Below are positions 21,043 to 28,515 of a DNA stretch of 34,972 nt, piece after piece. Source of the DNA: Ramlibacter sp. (GTDB lineage: Bacteria > Pseudomonadota > Gammaproteobacteria > Burkholderiales > Burkholderiaceae_C); contig NZ_JAQGLS010000165.1 in assembly GCF_028292805.1 (NCBI RefSeq), positions 1-34,972 of the forward strand. Reading direction: 5' to 3'. Position 1 is the stretch's first letter. Every line of letters begins with the position of its first letter. Under the pieces are notes generated by a model. It had not been told where the DNA came from and ran no database searches. It saw only the letters and a list, made by a program, of their open reading frames with translations. Position numbers and translations under genes: made by a program.

Positions 21043-21831
21043 TCAGGAACGCGGTGAGGAGGCACCGGCCGGACGCACGCTCACTTCGGAGCTGCTGATG
21101 GCCTGCATGCCGGCCGCAGTATGCACCAGCAGGCTGCCGACCTCGGTCACGCCGTGGGCGGTGCCGGTGGTGCCGTCGCTCAGGGTGACCGGCCGGTCGC
21201 GCAACGCGTCGCGGGCCTGGAAGCGGGCCTGGAACGGGGCGAAGCCGAACTGCTCGAACGCCTGCAGCGCCAGCACCAGCGGGCCGGCCAGGCGCAGCAA
21301 GGTGCTGCCGGCGTCGGCGTCGGGATCGAGTTCCGCCACCGCCGCCGGCGGGGTCGACAAGCCCTGGGCGGGCCGCGGCGCGATGTTCAGGCCGACGCCG
21401 ACCACGGCATAGCGGCCGCCGCCGGCGCTGCCCTCGCCGAAGCTCGCGGTTTCGATCAGGATGCCGCCCAGCTTGCGGTCACGCAGCCACAGGTCGTTCG
21501 GCCACTTGAGCTGGACGGCGGGGTCCAGGCTTTCGGCTATGCTGGCGCCCACTGCCAGGGAAAGCCCCGACCAGTCAGCGCCCGCCAGCGACAGACCCAG
21601 CGAAAAGGTCAGCGACGCCCCGGCCTCGCCGTGCCAGTTGCGGCCCAGCCGGCCGCGGCCGGCGGTCTGGCGCTCGGCCACCAGCAGCACGGGATCGGTC
21701 CGGCCGGCCCGGACCCGGCGCATCAGTTCGGAATTGGTCGAGTCCAGTTCCGGCAGCACTTCGACGGTGAAGCCGGGCAGCAGGGGCTCCACCTGCTGCC
21801 AGATCGCTTCCGCCGGCCAGCGGATCGCCAC
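21043..21831 (-). CDS. birA: Biotin--[acetyl-CoA-carboxylase] ligase, about 262 aa
   Basis: Activates biotin to biotinyl-AMP and attaches it to the biotin carrier protein of acetyl-CoA carboxylase. Key motifs are LPELDSTNSELMRR, the biotin-loop AERQTAGRGRLGRNWH, LKWPNDLWLRDRKLGGILIE and a C-terminal SH3-like domain. The N-terminal helix-turn-helix of E. coli BirA is absent, so it is a monofunctional ligase and not a repressor. The track ORF starts at GTG 21888 inside the SET gene. I prefer GTG 21831 because homologues begin close to WPAEAIWQQV and this start just abuts the SET stop codon; ATG at 21873 is the alternative. No ribosome site distinguishes them. Confidence 0.9.
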   Translation of the reverse strand: MAIRWPAEAIWQQVEPLLPGFTVEVLPELDSTNSELMRRVRAGRTDPVLLVAERQTAGRGRLGRNWHGEAGASLTFSLGLSLAGADWSGLSLAVGASIAESLDPAVQLKWPNDLWLRDRKLGGILIETASFGEGSAGGGRYAVVGVGLNIAPRPAQGLSTPPAAVAELDPDADAGSTLLRLAGPLVLALQAFEQFGFAPFQARFQARDALRDRPVTLSDGTTGTAHGVTEVGSLLVHTAAGMQAISSSEVSVRPAGASSPRS

Positions 21832-21833
21832 GC

Positions 21834-22310
21834 TCAGCGGCGCCGCTTGGGTGCCAGCAAGGTGCCGCGGCATTCGGGGGCGCCGCACCAGCAGGGATAC
21901 TCGGCCTTCAGTTTCTTGGTATACGGCTCGTCGATGATCAGGCCGTAGTCGTAGTTGAGTTCCTCGCCCGCCGCTATGTTGCGCAAGCTCTTGATGAACA
22001 CCCGCCCGCCGTCCTCGTCCGCCTCGCAGTTGGGGGCGCAGGAGTGGTTGATCCAGCGCGAGGCGTTGCCGCCGTGGGCTGCATCGATCACCCGGTCTTC
22101 GTCGATATGGAAGTAGAAAGTATGGTTCGGATCTTCGGGATTCCAGGGATGGCGGCGCTGCGCCTCCTTCCAGGAAATGATCTCGCCCACGTATTCGATG
22201 AGGGTCTCGCCTTCCGGGATGTCCCGAAGCGCGAAGACCCCCTTGCCGTGCACGCCGGACTTGCGGACTTGGATGCGGCGGTTGGTCTTGGGGGCGGACT
22301 TGGCGGGCAT
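21834..22310 (-). CDS. Small SET-domain protein-lysine methyltransferase, 158 aa
   Basis: Probable S-adenosylmethionine-dependent lysine methyltransferase. ATG at 22310 (MPAKSAPKTNRR) is the sensible start; the 45 earlier track codons run into a low-complexity promoter region. Nearly the whole protein is a SET domain: SGVHGKGVFALRDI (SAM-binding HGKG), YVGEIISW, RWINHSCAPNC (the catalytic NHS knot) and LNYDYGL (the catalytic Tyr). A post-SET zinc cluster CWCGAPECRG follows, and the tail APKRRR is basic. All core residues are present, so it should be active. The substrate is unknown; the Lys/Ala-rich tail of the divergently encoded topoisomerase is a candidate. Confidence 0.92.
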   Translation of the reverse strand: MPAKSAPKTNRRIQVRKSGVHGKGVFALRDIPEGETLIEYVGEIISWKEAQRRHPWNPEDPNHTFYFHIDEDRVIDAAHGGNASRWINHSCAPNCEADEDGGRVFIKSLRNIAAGEELNYDYGLIIDEPYTKKLKAEYPCWCGAPECRGTLLAPKRRR

Positions 22311-22335
22311 GTTGAAATTTCTGTTAACTTGAATT

Positions 22336-22371
22336 CGTACACGTGCGCGCATGCGCGTGCGCGTACATGCG
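22336..22371. other. 36-nt alternating purine-pyrimidine tract with Z-DNA potential
   Basis: CGTACACGTGCGCGCATGCG and the following 16 bases alternate pyrimidine and purine without a break, mostly as CG and CA/TG steps. The tract also contains a 30-nt imperfect palindrome (22337-22366) centred on GCGCATGCGC. Such tracts flip to left-handed DNA, or extrude a cruciform, under negative supercoiling. It lies in the 98-base divergent region, 38 bases before the topB start and 26 before the SET start. Confidence 0.85.
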
Positions 22372-22408
22372 GGAAAAGCCGCGATTGTAAGAACACCTGG
22401 GAACGTCC

Positions 22409-25369
22409 GTGACGACCAAGACATTAGTGATCGCCGAGAAACCATCCGTGGCGCAGGACATCGTCCGCGCGCTGGCGCCGGTGGCGGGCAAATTCGACAA
22501 GCACGACGAGTACTTCGAGAGCGACGGATACATCGTCACCAGCGCCGTCGGCCACCTGGTGGAGATCCACGCGCCCGAGGAATTCGACGTCAAGCGCGGC
22601 AAGTGGAGCTTCGCCAACCTGCCGGTGATTCCGCCGTACTTCGAGCTCAAACCCGTGGACAAGACCAAGACGCGGCTGAACGCGGTGGTCAAGCTGGCCA
22701 AGCGCAAGGACGTGGGCGACCTCGTCAACGCCTGTGACGCGGGGCGCGAAGGCGAGCTGATCTTCCGGCTGATCGAGCAGTACGCCGGCGGCGCCAAGGG
22801 GCCGCTGGGCAAGCCGGTGCGCCGGCTGTGGCTGCAGTCGATGACGCCGCAGGCCATCCGCGACGGCTTCGACAAGCTGCGCAGCGACCAGCAGATGCAG
22901 GGCCTGGCCCACGCCGCCCGCTCGCGCTCGGAGGCCGACTGGCTGGTGGGCATCAACGGCACCCGCGCCATGACGGCGTTCAACTCGCGCGACGGCGGCT
23001 TTTTCCTGACCACCGTCGGCCGGGTCCAGACGCCCACACTGGCCATCGTGGTCGAGCGCGAGGAACAGATTCGCAAGTTCATCAGCCGCGACTACTGGGA
23101 GGTGCACGCCAGCTTTCTGGCCGAGGCGGGCGAATACCCGGGCAAGTGGTTCGACCCGGCCTGGAAGAAAGACCCGGAAGACGCCGAAAAGCGGGCCGAC
23201 CGCCTGTGGGACCAGAAGCAGGCCCTGGCGATCGCCGAGGCGGTACGCGGCAAGGCCGCCAGCGTCACCGAGGAGTCCAAGCCGACCTCGCAGGCGCCCC
23301 CCGGCCTGTTCGACCTGACCTCTCTGCAGCGCGAGGCCAACGGCCGCTTTGGCTACTCGGCCAAGACCACGCTGGCGCTGGCGCAGTCGCTGTACGAGCG
23401 GCACAAGGCCCTGACCTACCCGCGGACCGACTCGCGCCACCTGCCGCAAGACTACGTCAAGGTGGTGCAGGACACCATGGGCATGCTGGCCGGCAGCGGC
23501 ATGGGCCACCTCGCGCCGTTCGCGGCGCAGGCTGTCAAGGAAGGCTACGTCAAGCCGGTCAAGCGCGTGTTCGACGATGCCAAGGTCAGCGACCACTTCG
23601 CCATCATCCCCACGCTGCAGGCGCCCAGCGGCCTGTCCGAGGCCGAGCAGAAGCTGTACGACCTGGTGGTGCGGCGCTTTCTGGCAGTGTTCTTCCCCAG
23701 CGCCGAGTACATGGTCACCACCCGCATCAGCCAGGCGGTGGGCCATCATTTCAAGACCGAGGGCAAGGTGCTGGTCAAGCCGGGCTGGCTGGCCATCTAC
23801 GGCAAGGAAGCCGCGGCCGAGGTGGAAGACGCCAAGGAAGGCGACAAGGGCCAGAACCTGGTGCCGGTCAAGCCGGGCGAGATGGTGCGCAGCGAAACGG
23901 TCGAGGCCAAGGGCCTGAAGACCCGGCCGCCCGCGCGCTACAGCGAAGCGACGCTGCTGGGCGCGATGGAAGGCGCCGGCAAGTTCGTGGAAGACGACGA
24001 ACTGCGCGAAGCCATGCAGGAAAAAGGCCTGGGCACGCCGGCCACGCGGGCCGCCACCATCGAAGGCCTGATCAACGAAAAGTACATGCTGCGCGAAGGC
24101 CGCGAGCTGATCCCCACGGCCAAGGCGTTCCAGCTGATGACGCTGCTGCGCGGTCTGGGCGTGGAGGAGTTGAGCAAGCCCGAGCTGACCGGCGAGTGGG
24201 AATACAAGCTGGCGCAGATGGAGCACGGCAAGCTGTCGCGCGACGACTTCATGCGCGAGATCGCCGAGATGACGGCGCGGATCGTGCAAAAGGCCAAGAC
24301 CTACGACCGCGACACGGTACCGGGCGACTACGCCACCTTGAAGACGCCCTGCCCGAACTGCGCCGGCGTGATCCAGGAAAGCTACCGCCGCTTCAACTGC
24401 ATCGGCGGCAACGGCAAGGAGCCGTGCGGCTTCTCCTTCACCAAGATCCCGGCCGGGCGCGCCTTCGAACTCGACGAGGTCGAGCAGTTCCTGCGCGACA
24501 AGCGCATCGGCCCGTTGCAGGGCTTTCGCTCCAAGGCCGGCTGGCCATTCACCGCCGAACTGGCGCTGGTGTTCGACGAGGAAGACAAGAACTGGAAGCT
24601 GGAGTTCGACTTCGGCGAGGACAAGAACGCCGAGTCGGGCGAGATCGTCGACCTGTCGGCGCTGGAGCCGCTCGGGCCTTGCCCCAAGTGCGGCGCCCGG
24701 GTGTTCGAGTGGGGCAGCAACTACGTGTGCGAGCGGGCCGTGCCGACGCACGACCATCCCACCCCCAGCTGCGACTTCCGCAGCGGCAAGATCATCCTGC
24801 AGCAGCCGGTGGAGCGCGAGCAGATGGCCAAGCTGCTGGCCACCGGCAAGACCGACTTGCTGGACAAGTTCGTCTCGATGCGGACCCGGCGCTCGTTCAA
24901 GGCCTTCCTGGCCTGGGATGCGGAAGCCGGCAAGGTGAACTTCGAGTTCGAGCCGCGCGCCTCCAAGTTCCCGCCGCGCAAGGGCGCGCCGGCCAAGGCG
25001 CCGCCGCTGAAGGCGACGGCCAAGGCGGCCAGGACCGTGGCCGGCAAGAAGGTCGCGGCCAAGAAGGTCGCCCCCGCGAAGAAGGCGCCGGCGGCCAAGA
25101 AGGCCGCGGCCCCGAAGGCGCCGCGCAAGACCGGCGCCGGCTTGCGCCCGAGCGCCGAGCTGGCCGCCGTGATCGGCAGCCAGCCGGTGGCCCGCACCGA
25201 GGTGATCAAGAAGATCTGGGACTACATCAAGGCCAACGGCCTGCAGGACAGCGTCAACAAGCGCGCCATCAACGCCGACGCCAAGTTGAAGCCCGTGTTC
25301 GGCAAGCCGCAGGTGACGATGTTCGAGCTGGCCGGCATCGTCGGCAAGCACCTGACGGCGGTGGAGTGA
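22409..25369 (+). CDS. topB: DNA topoisomerase III with H1-like linker and C-terminal SWIB domain, 986 aa
   Basis: Type IA topoisomerase that decatenates and relaxes DNA through single-strand passage. The Toprim domain has Glu10 (IAEKPS) and DAGREGE (110-116), and the active-site tyrosine is Tyr337 in ALTYPRTDSRHLP. Two four-cysteine zinc motifs follow (C648, C651, C664, C673 and C758, C761, C774, C788). Residues 855-910 form a Lys/Ala/Pro-rich linker with AAKKVAPAKKAPAAKKAAAP, like histone H1 or bacterial H1-like proteins. Residues 911-983 form a SWIB/MDM2-type domain (LRPSAELAAVIG ... KKIWDYIKANGLQ). E. coli TopB has about 650 residues and neither addition. The start is GTG at 22409 with a weak GGGA site. 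Its downstream neighbour is convergent, three bases away. Confidence 0.95.
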   Translation: MTTKTLVIAEKPSVAQDIVRALAPVAGKFDKHDEYFESDGYIVTSAVGHLVEIHAPEEFDVKRGKWSFANLPVIPPYFELKPVDKTKTRLNAVVKLAKRKDVGDLVNACDAGREGELIFRLIEQYAGGAKGPLGKPVRRLWLQSMTPQAIRDGFDKLRSDQQMQGLAHAARSRSEADWLVGINGTRAMTAFNSRDGGFFLTTVGRVQTPTLAIVVEREEQIRKFISRDYWEVHASFLAEAGEYPGKWFDPAWKKDPEDAEKRADRLWDQKQALAIAEAVRGKAASVTEESKPTSQAPPGLFDLTSLQREANGRFGYSAKTTLALAQSLYERHKALTYPRTDSRHLPQDYVKVVQDTMGMLAGSGMGHLAPFAAQAVKEGYVKPVKRVFDDAKVSDHFAIIPTLQAPSGLSEAEQKLYDLVVRRFLAVFFPSAEYMVTTRISQAVGHHFKTEGKVLVKPGWLAIYGKEAAAEVEDAKEGDKGQNLVPVKPGEMVRSETVEAKGLKTRPPARYSEATLLGAMEGAGKFVEDDELREAMQEKGLGTPATRAATIEGLINEKYMLREGRELIPTAKAFQLMTLLRGLGVEELSKPELTGEWEYKLAQMEHGKLSRDDFMREIAEMTARIVQKAKTYDRDTVPGDYATLKTPCPNCAGVIQESYRRFNCIGGNGKEPCGFSFTKIPAGRAFELDEVEQFLRDKRIGPLQGFRSKAGWPFTAELALVFDEEDKNWKLEFDFGEDKNAESGEIVDLSALEPLGPCPKCGARVFEWGSNYVCERAVPTHDHPTPSCDFRSGKIILQQPVEREQMAKLLATGKTDLLDKFVSMRTRRSFKAFLAWDAEAGKVNFEFEPRASKFPPRKGAPAKAPPLKATAKAARTVAGKKVAAKKVAPAKKAPAAKKAAAPKAPRKTGAGLRPSAELAAVIGSQPVARTEVIKKIWDYIKANGLQDSVNKRAINADAKLKPVFGKPQVTMFELAGIVGKHLTAVE

Positions 25370-25372
25370 GGG

Positions 25373-26251
25373 CTATTCCCCCCGCCGCCCCAGCAGCAGC
25401 GCCTGCCGCAGCAGCCGGTTGGCCCGGTCCCGGATATGCCCCGGCAGGCTGCGCTTGGGCCGCGGCCTGGCCTTGGCGGCCACGCAGGCACCCATGAAAT
25501 CCATCAGGATGGCGCGGTCGTCCAGCGAGTCGCTGCCCGGCTGCAGGAATTCGGGGTGCCACTGGGTGGCCGCGATGTAGCCGCGGTGGCCCGGCCGCCG
25601 GATCGCCTCCGGCACGCGGTCGGGCAGGCTCCAGGCCTCCACCTGGAAGCCGGGCGCCAGCCCCTTGACCGCCTGGTGGTGGATGCTGTTGACGCGACCG
25701 CGCTCCAGGCCCGGGTACAGCTGGGCCAGCCGCGATCCGGCCACCAGCTCGATCTCGTGGAAATTCTGGTCGTAGGTGACCGCGTCGCGGTGCTGCAGCG
25801 TCTGGGGATGGTCGTGCTGGGTCGCGATGTCCTGGTAAAGCGTGCCGCCAAACGCCACGTTGATCAACTGCAGGCCGCGGCAGACGCCGAAGATCGGCTT
25901 GCCGGCCTGCTCGAAAGCCTCCACCAGCGCCAGGTCGTACAGGTCGCGGATGCGGTCGCCGATCCAGGCCTCCTGCAGCGGCTCCTCGCCGTAGCTGCCC
26001 GGCCAGACGTCGGCGCCGCCGTGCATCACCACGCCATCGAGCCATTGCGCATAGTGCGCCAGCTTGACGTCGCCGCGCGCCGTCTCCCCGGTCGGGCAGG
26101 GAATCATCACCACCAGCGCGCCGGCCGACATCAGCCAATGGGCGATCGACTGCTCGACGTACTGAAGCGTCTTGTTGGTGAACAGCGACCGGGTCGGGTC
26201 GGCGTGCAGGAAGCAGGCCGAGAGGCCGATCTTGAGTCTGTTGGAAGGCAT
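25373..26251 (-). CDS. Class I glutamine amidotransferase-like gamma-glutamyl hydrolase (peptidase C26), paralogue 1, about 292 aa
   Basis: Predicted to hydrolyse gamma-glutamyl amide bonds, like PuuD (gamma-glutamyl-GABA hydrolase). The catalytic nucleophile Cys is in FGVCRGLQLIN and the His-Glu pair in ATQWHPEF; HGGADVWPGSYGEEPL is a conserved substrate-side segment. It is clearly paralogous to the hydrolase at 27734-28507 (both share RLKIGxSACFxHxD and WPGSYGEEPL) but has an extra basic C-terminal tail of about 35 residues (KARPRPKRSLPG ... LLGRRGE). The start is ATG 26251 (MPSNRLKIG), chosen by alignment with the paralogue; ATG 26260 is equally possible. It is last in the operon after a 112-base gap and may have separate expression. 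Confidence 0.88.
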   Translation of the reverse strand: MPSNRLKIGLSACFLHADPTRSLFTNKTLQYVEQSIAHWLMSAGALVVMIPCPTGETARGDVKLAHYAQWLDGVVMHGGADVWPGSYGEEPLQEAWIGDRIRDLYDLALVEAFEQAGKPIFGVCRGLQLINVAFGGTLYQDIATQHDHPQTLQHRDAVTYDQNFHEIELVAGSRLAQLYPGLERGRVNSIHHQAVKGLAPGFQVEAWSLPDRVPEAIRRPGHRGYIAATQWHPEFLQPGSDSLDDRAILMDFMGACVAAKARPRPKRSLPGHIRDRANRLLRQALLLGRRGE

Positions 26252-26363
26252 TGCCGTCATTCTTGTGCACGCAGCGCCTGGCGGCTGTCGGACGGCGGCG
26301 CGAGGCTTGTCAACCGCCACCATCCAATCACGCGCCGCGTGCATTTTGCACGGCGGCTTCGCA

Positions 26364-27737
26364 CTACTGCGTGCGCAAGTGCCAGGCCTTGGGCCGCGTG
26401 AACGCCTGGATCCCGTACTTCGACAAGGTCAGCCCGATCCCGGAGTCGCCCATCCCGCTCCACGGCAGGCGTGGACTGACGCGGTCGCAGCAGTTCCAGT
26501 ACACGCTGCCCGCGTTCACCTGCGCCAGCAGCGCCCGCGCGCGCTGCTCGTCGCGCGTGTAGACCCCGGCGGTCAATCCGTAGCGGGTGTCGTTCATCAG
26601 CCGCACCGCTTCGGCGTCGTCGACCACCTTCTGGATGCCGATCACCGGGCCGAAGCTTTCCTCGCGCATGACGTCCATGGTGTGGTCCACGTTCACCAGC
26701 ACGGTGGGGTCGAACCAGTTGCCGGCGCCGATGCGGCGCTCGCCGCCGGCCACCAGGTGCGCACCCTTGGCGATGGCGTCCTCGACCTGGCTCTCCAGCA
26801 CGTCCAGCTGCGGGGCCCGGGTGACGGCGCCGATATAGGTGTCGTCGTTCATCGGGTCGCCCCGGCGCATGCTGCGCACGGCCTCGACGAAGGCCGCGAC
26901 GAAGGCGGCGTGGATCTTCTCGTGCACGTAGATGCGCTCCACCGAGCAGCAGCTCTGGCCGGTGTTGTACATCGCCCCGTCCGCCAGCGACTCGGCCGCC
27001 GCTTTCGGGTCGGCGTCCTCGCAGACATAGGTCGGGTCTTTGCCACCCAGTTCCAGCTGCAGCTTGACCAGGCGCCCGGCCAGGGCTTTGGCGATGCGCT
27101 TGCCGGTGGCATGCGAGCCGGTGAAGAACACCCCGTCGACGTTCTGCTCCAGCAGCGCCGTGCCGACCTCGCCGCCGCCCACCAGGGTGACCATGACGGC
27201 GCGCGGCACGCCGGCTTCGTCCAGCAGGCGGGCGATCTCCAGGCCGGTGAGGGTGGCGTATTCGGACGGCTTGTAGAGCACCGCGTTGCCGGCCAGCAGC
27301 GCCGGCAGGATCACGTTGCAGCCGACGAACCAGGGATAGTTCCAGGCCGAGATGTTGGCCACCAGGCCCAGCGGCGCGTGCTGGATCTGCTCTTTCATGC
27401 CGCCTTCGTCGAACACGGTTTCGGCGGCGATCGCCGCTTCGGTCTCGGCCAGGAAGAAATCGATCCGCGGCAGCAGGCCGTTCAGCTCGTTGCGCGACAT
27501 CCTGATCGGCTTGCCGGTCTCGCGCGTCATGGTGGTGGCCAGCTGCTCGAGATCGCGCACCACGCCTTCGCGGAACTTGCGCACGCAGGCCATCCGGCGC
27601 TCCAGCGGCAGCGCGGCCCAGGCGGGCTGGGCCGCGCGCGCGGCGGCGGTCTTGGCCGCGACTGACTCGGCGTCGTCGGCCGGCAGCGCGATGATCAGTT
27701 CGCCATCGGCGGGGTTGTGGATGGAGAGTGTGGTCAT
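26364..27737 (-). CDS. NAD(P)-dependent aldehyde dehydrogenase, 457 aa
   Basis: Oxidises an aldehyde to the acid. The family set is complete: ISAWNYPW with the active-site Asn133, the cofactor lysine Lys156 in YKPSEY, the FTGSHATGK loop, the general base Glu229 in LELGGKDP, the nucleophile Cys263 in GQSCCSVERIYVHE, and EESFGPVIGI near the end. The real start is ATG 27737 (MTTLSIHNPADGE); the track ORF runs far into the preceding gene. Its ATGA overlaps the stop of the hydrolase gene, so the two are translationally coupled. In this operon it probably oxidises a gamma-glutamylated amino aldehyde made by the alcohol dehydrogenase; that is inference from gene order. Confidence 0.93.
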   Translation of the reverse strand: MTTLSIHNPADGELIIALPADDAESVAAKTAAARAAQPAWAALPLERRMACVRKFREGVVRDLEQLATTMTRETGKPIRMSRNELNGLLPRIDFFLAETEAAIAAETVFDEGGMKEQIQHAPLGLVANISAWNYPWFVGCNVILPALLAGNAVLYKPSEYATLTGLEIARLLDEAGVPRAVMVTLVGGGEVGTALLEQNVDGVFFTGSHATGKRIAKALAGRLVKLQLELGGKDPTYVCEDADPKAAAESLADGAMYNTGQSCCSVERIYVHEKIHAAFVAAFVEAVRSMRRGDPMNDDTYIGAVTRAPQLDVLESQVEDAIAKGAHLVAGGERRIGAGNWFDPTVLVNVDHTMDVMREESFGPVIGIQKVVDDAEAVRLMNDTRYGLTAGVYTRDEQRARALLAQVNAGSVYWNCCDRVSPRLPWSGMGDSGIGLTLSKYGIQAFTRPKAWHLRTQ

Positions 27738-28507
27738 TGGGTTCTCGCCGCGCGGGCGGCATCCAGGAAGTCGCGTAGCAGCGGCGTGTCGTCCACCACG
27801 CCCAGTTCCGGCCGGTGGAACTCCGGATGCCATTGCACGGCCGCGATCCAGGCGTCGCCGACGTGCCGGATGGCCTCGATCACGCCATCGTCGGGCGACA
27901 TCGCCTCGGCCACGAAGCCCGGCGCCAGCTGCTTGATGCCCTGGTGGTGCACGCTGTTGATTTTGTGGCGGCCGCCTTCGAGCAAGCCGGCCAGCCGGGT
28001 GCCGGGCAGGATGTCCACCGGGTGGAAGTTCAGGTCGTAGGCCACCGCGTCGCGGTGCACCCGGGCGCCCGGTTTCTGCGTCGCGATGTCCTGGTACAGC
28101 GTGCCGCCGTGCGCCACGTTGATCAGCTGCAGGCCACGGCAGATGCCGAACACCGGCTTGCCGGCGGCGACGAAGGCCTTGACCAGCGCGATCTCGTACG
28201 CGTCGCGCGTGCGGTCGCCGCTCCACTCCGGCCGCAGCGGTTCCTCGCCGTAGCTGCCCGGCCAGACGTCGGCACCGCCGTGCATCACCAGGCCGTCGAG
28301 CCACTGCGCATACGCGCCGACCTCGACCTTCCCGCGGAAGGTTTCGCCCTGCAACGACGGGATCATCACCGGCAATGCGTCTTGCGACAGCACCCAGTGC
28401 GCCGTCGATTGCTCGATCCACAGCAAGGTCTTGGACGGCGCCGCCTTGCGCTCGCCGTCCGGGTGAAAAAAGCAGGCGGAAATGCCGATCTTCAGGCGCT
28501 CGCTCAT
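27734..28507 (-). CDS. PuuD-like gamma-glutamyl amide hydrolase (peptidase C26), paralogue 2, 257 aa
   Basis: Releases glutamate from a gamma-glutamylated intermediate. The catalytic Cys is in FGICRGLQLIN and the His-Glu pair in AVQWHPEF, with the shared HGGADVWPGSYGEEPL. The length is normal for PuuD (about 254). ATG 28507 (MSERLKIG) starts eight bases after the alcohol dehydrogenase stop. The stop overlaps the aldehyde dehydrogenase start as ATGA. Unlike paralogue 1 it has no long basic tail. It is the more likely catabolic enzyme of the pair because it is embedded in the operon. Confidence 0.9.
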   Translation of the reverse strand: MSERLKIGISACFFHPDGERKAAPSKTLLWIEQSTAHWVLSQDALPVMIPSLQGETFRGKVEVGAYAQWLDGLVMHGGADVWPGSYGEEPLRPEWSGDRTRDAYEIALVKAFVAAGKPVFGICRGLQLINVAHGGTLYQDIATQKPGARVHRDAVAYDLNFHPVDILPGTRLAGLLEGGRHKINSVHHQGIKQLAPGFVAEAMSPDDGVIEAIRHVGDAWIAAVQWHPEFHRPELGVVDDTPLLRDFLDAARAARTQ

Positions 28508-28515
28508 CGGGGCTC

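Noticed and set aside
22311-22445. 45-codon N-terminal extension of the SET protein in the track
   Set aside because: It is translated from the alternating purine-pyrimidine tract and topB leader (RTRMRARVRIQV); the ATG at 22310 directly precedes the conserved SET protein.
22424-25351. 975-aa minus-strand ORF opposite topB
   Set aside because: Shadow of topB with low-complexity Leu/Gly/Arg/His content. The sense frame has every topoisomerase motif.
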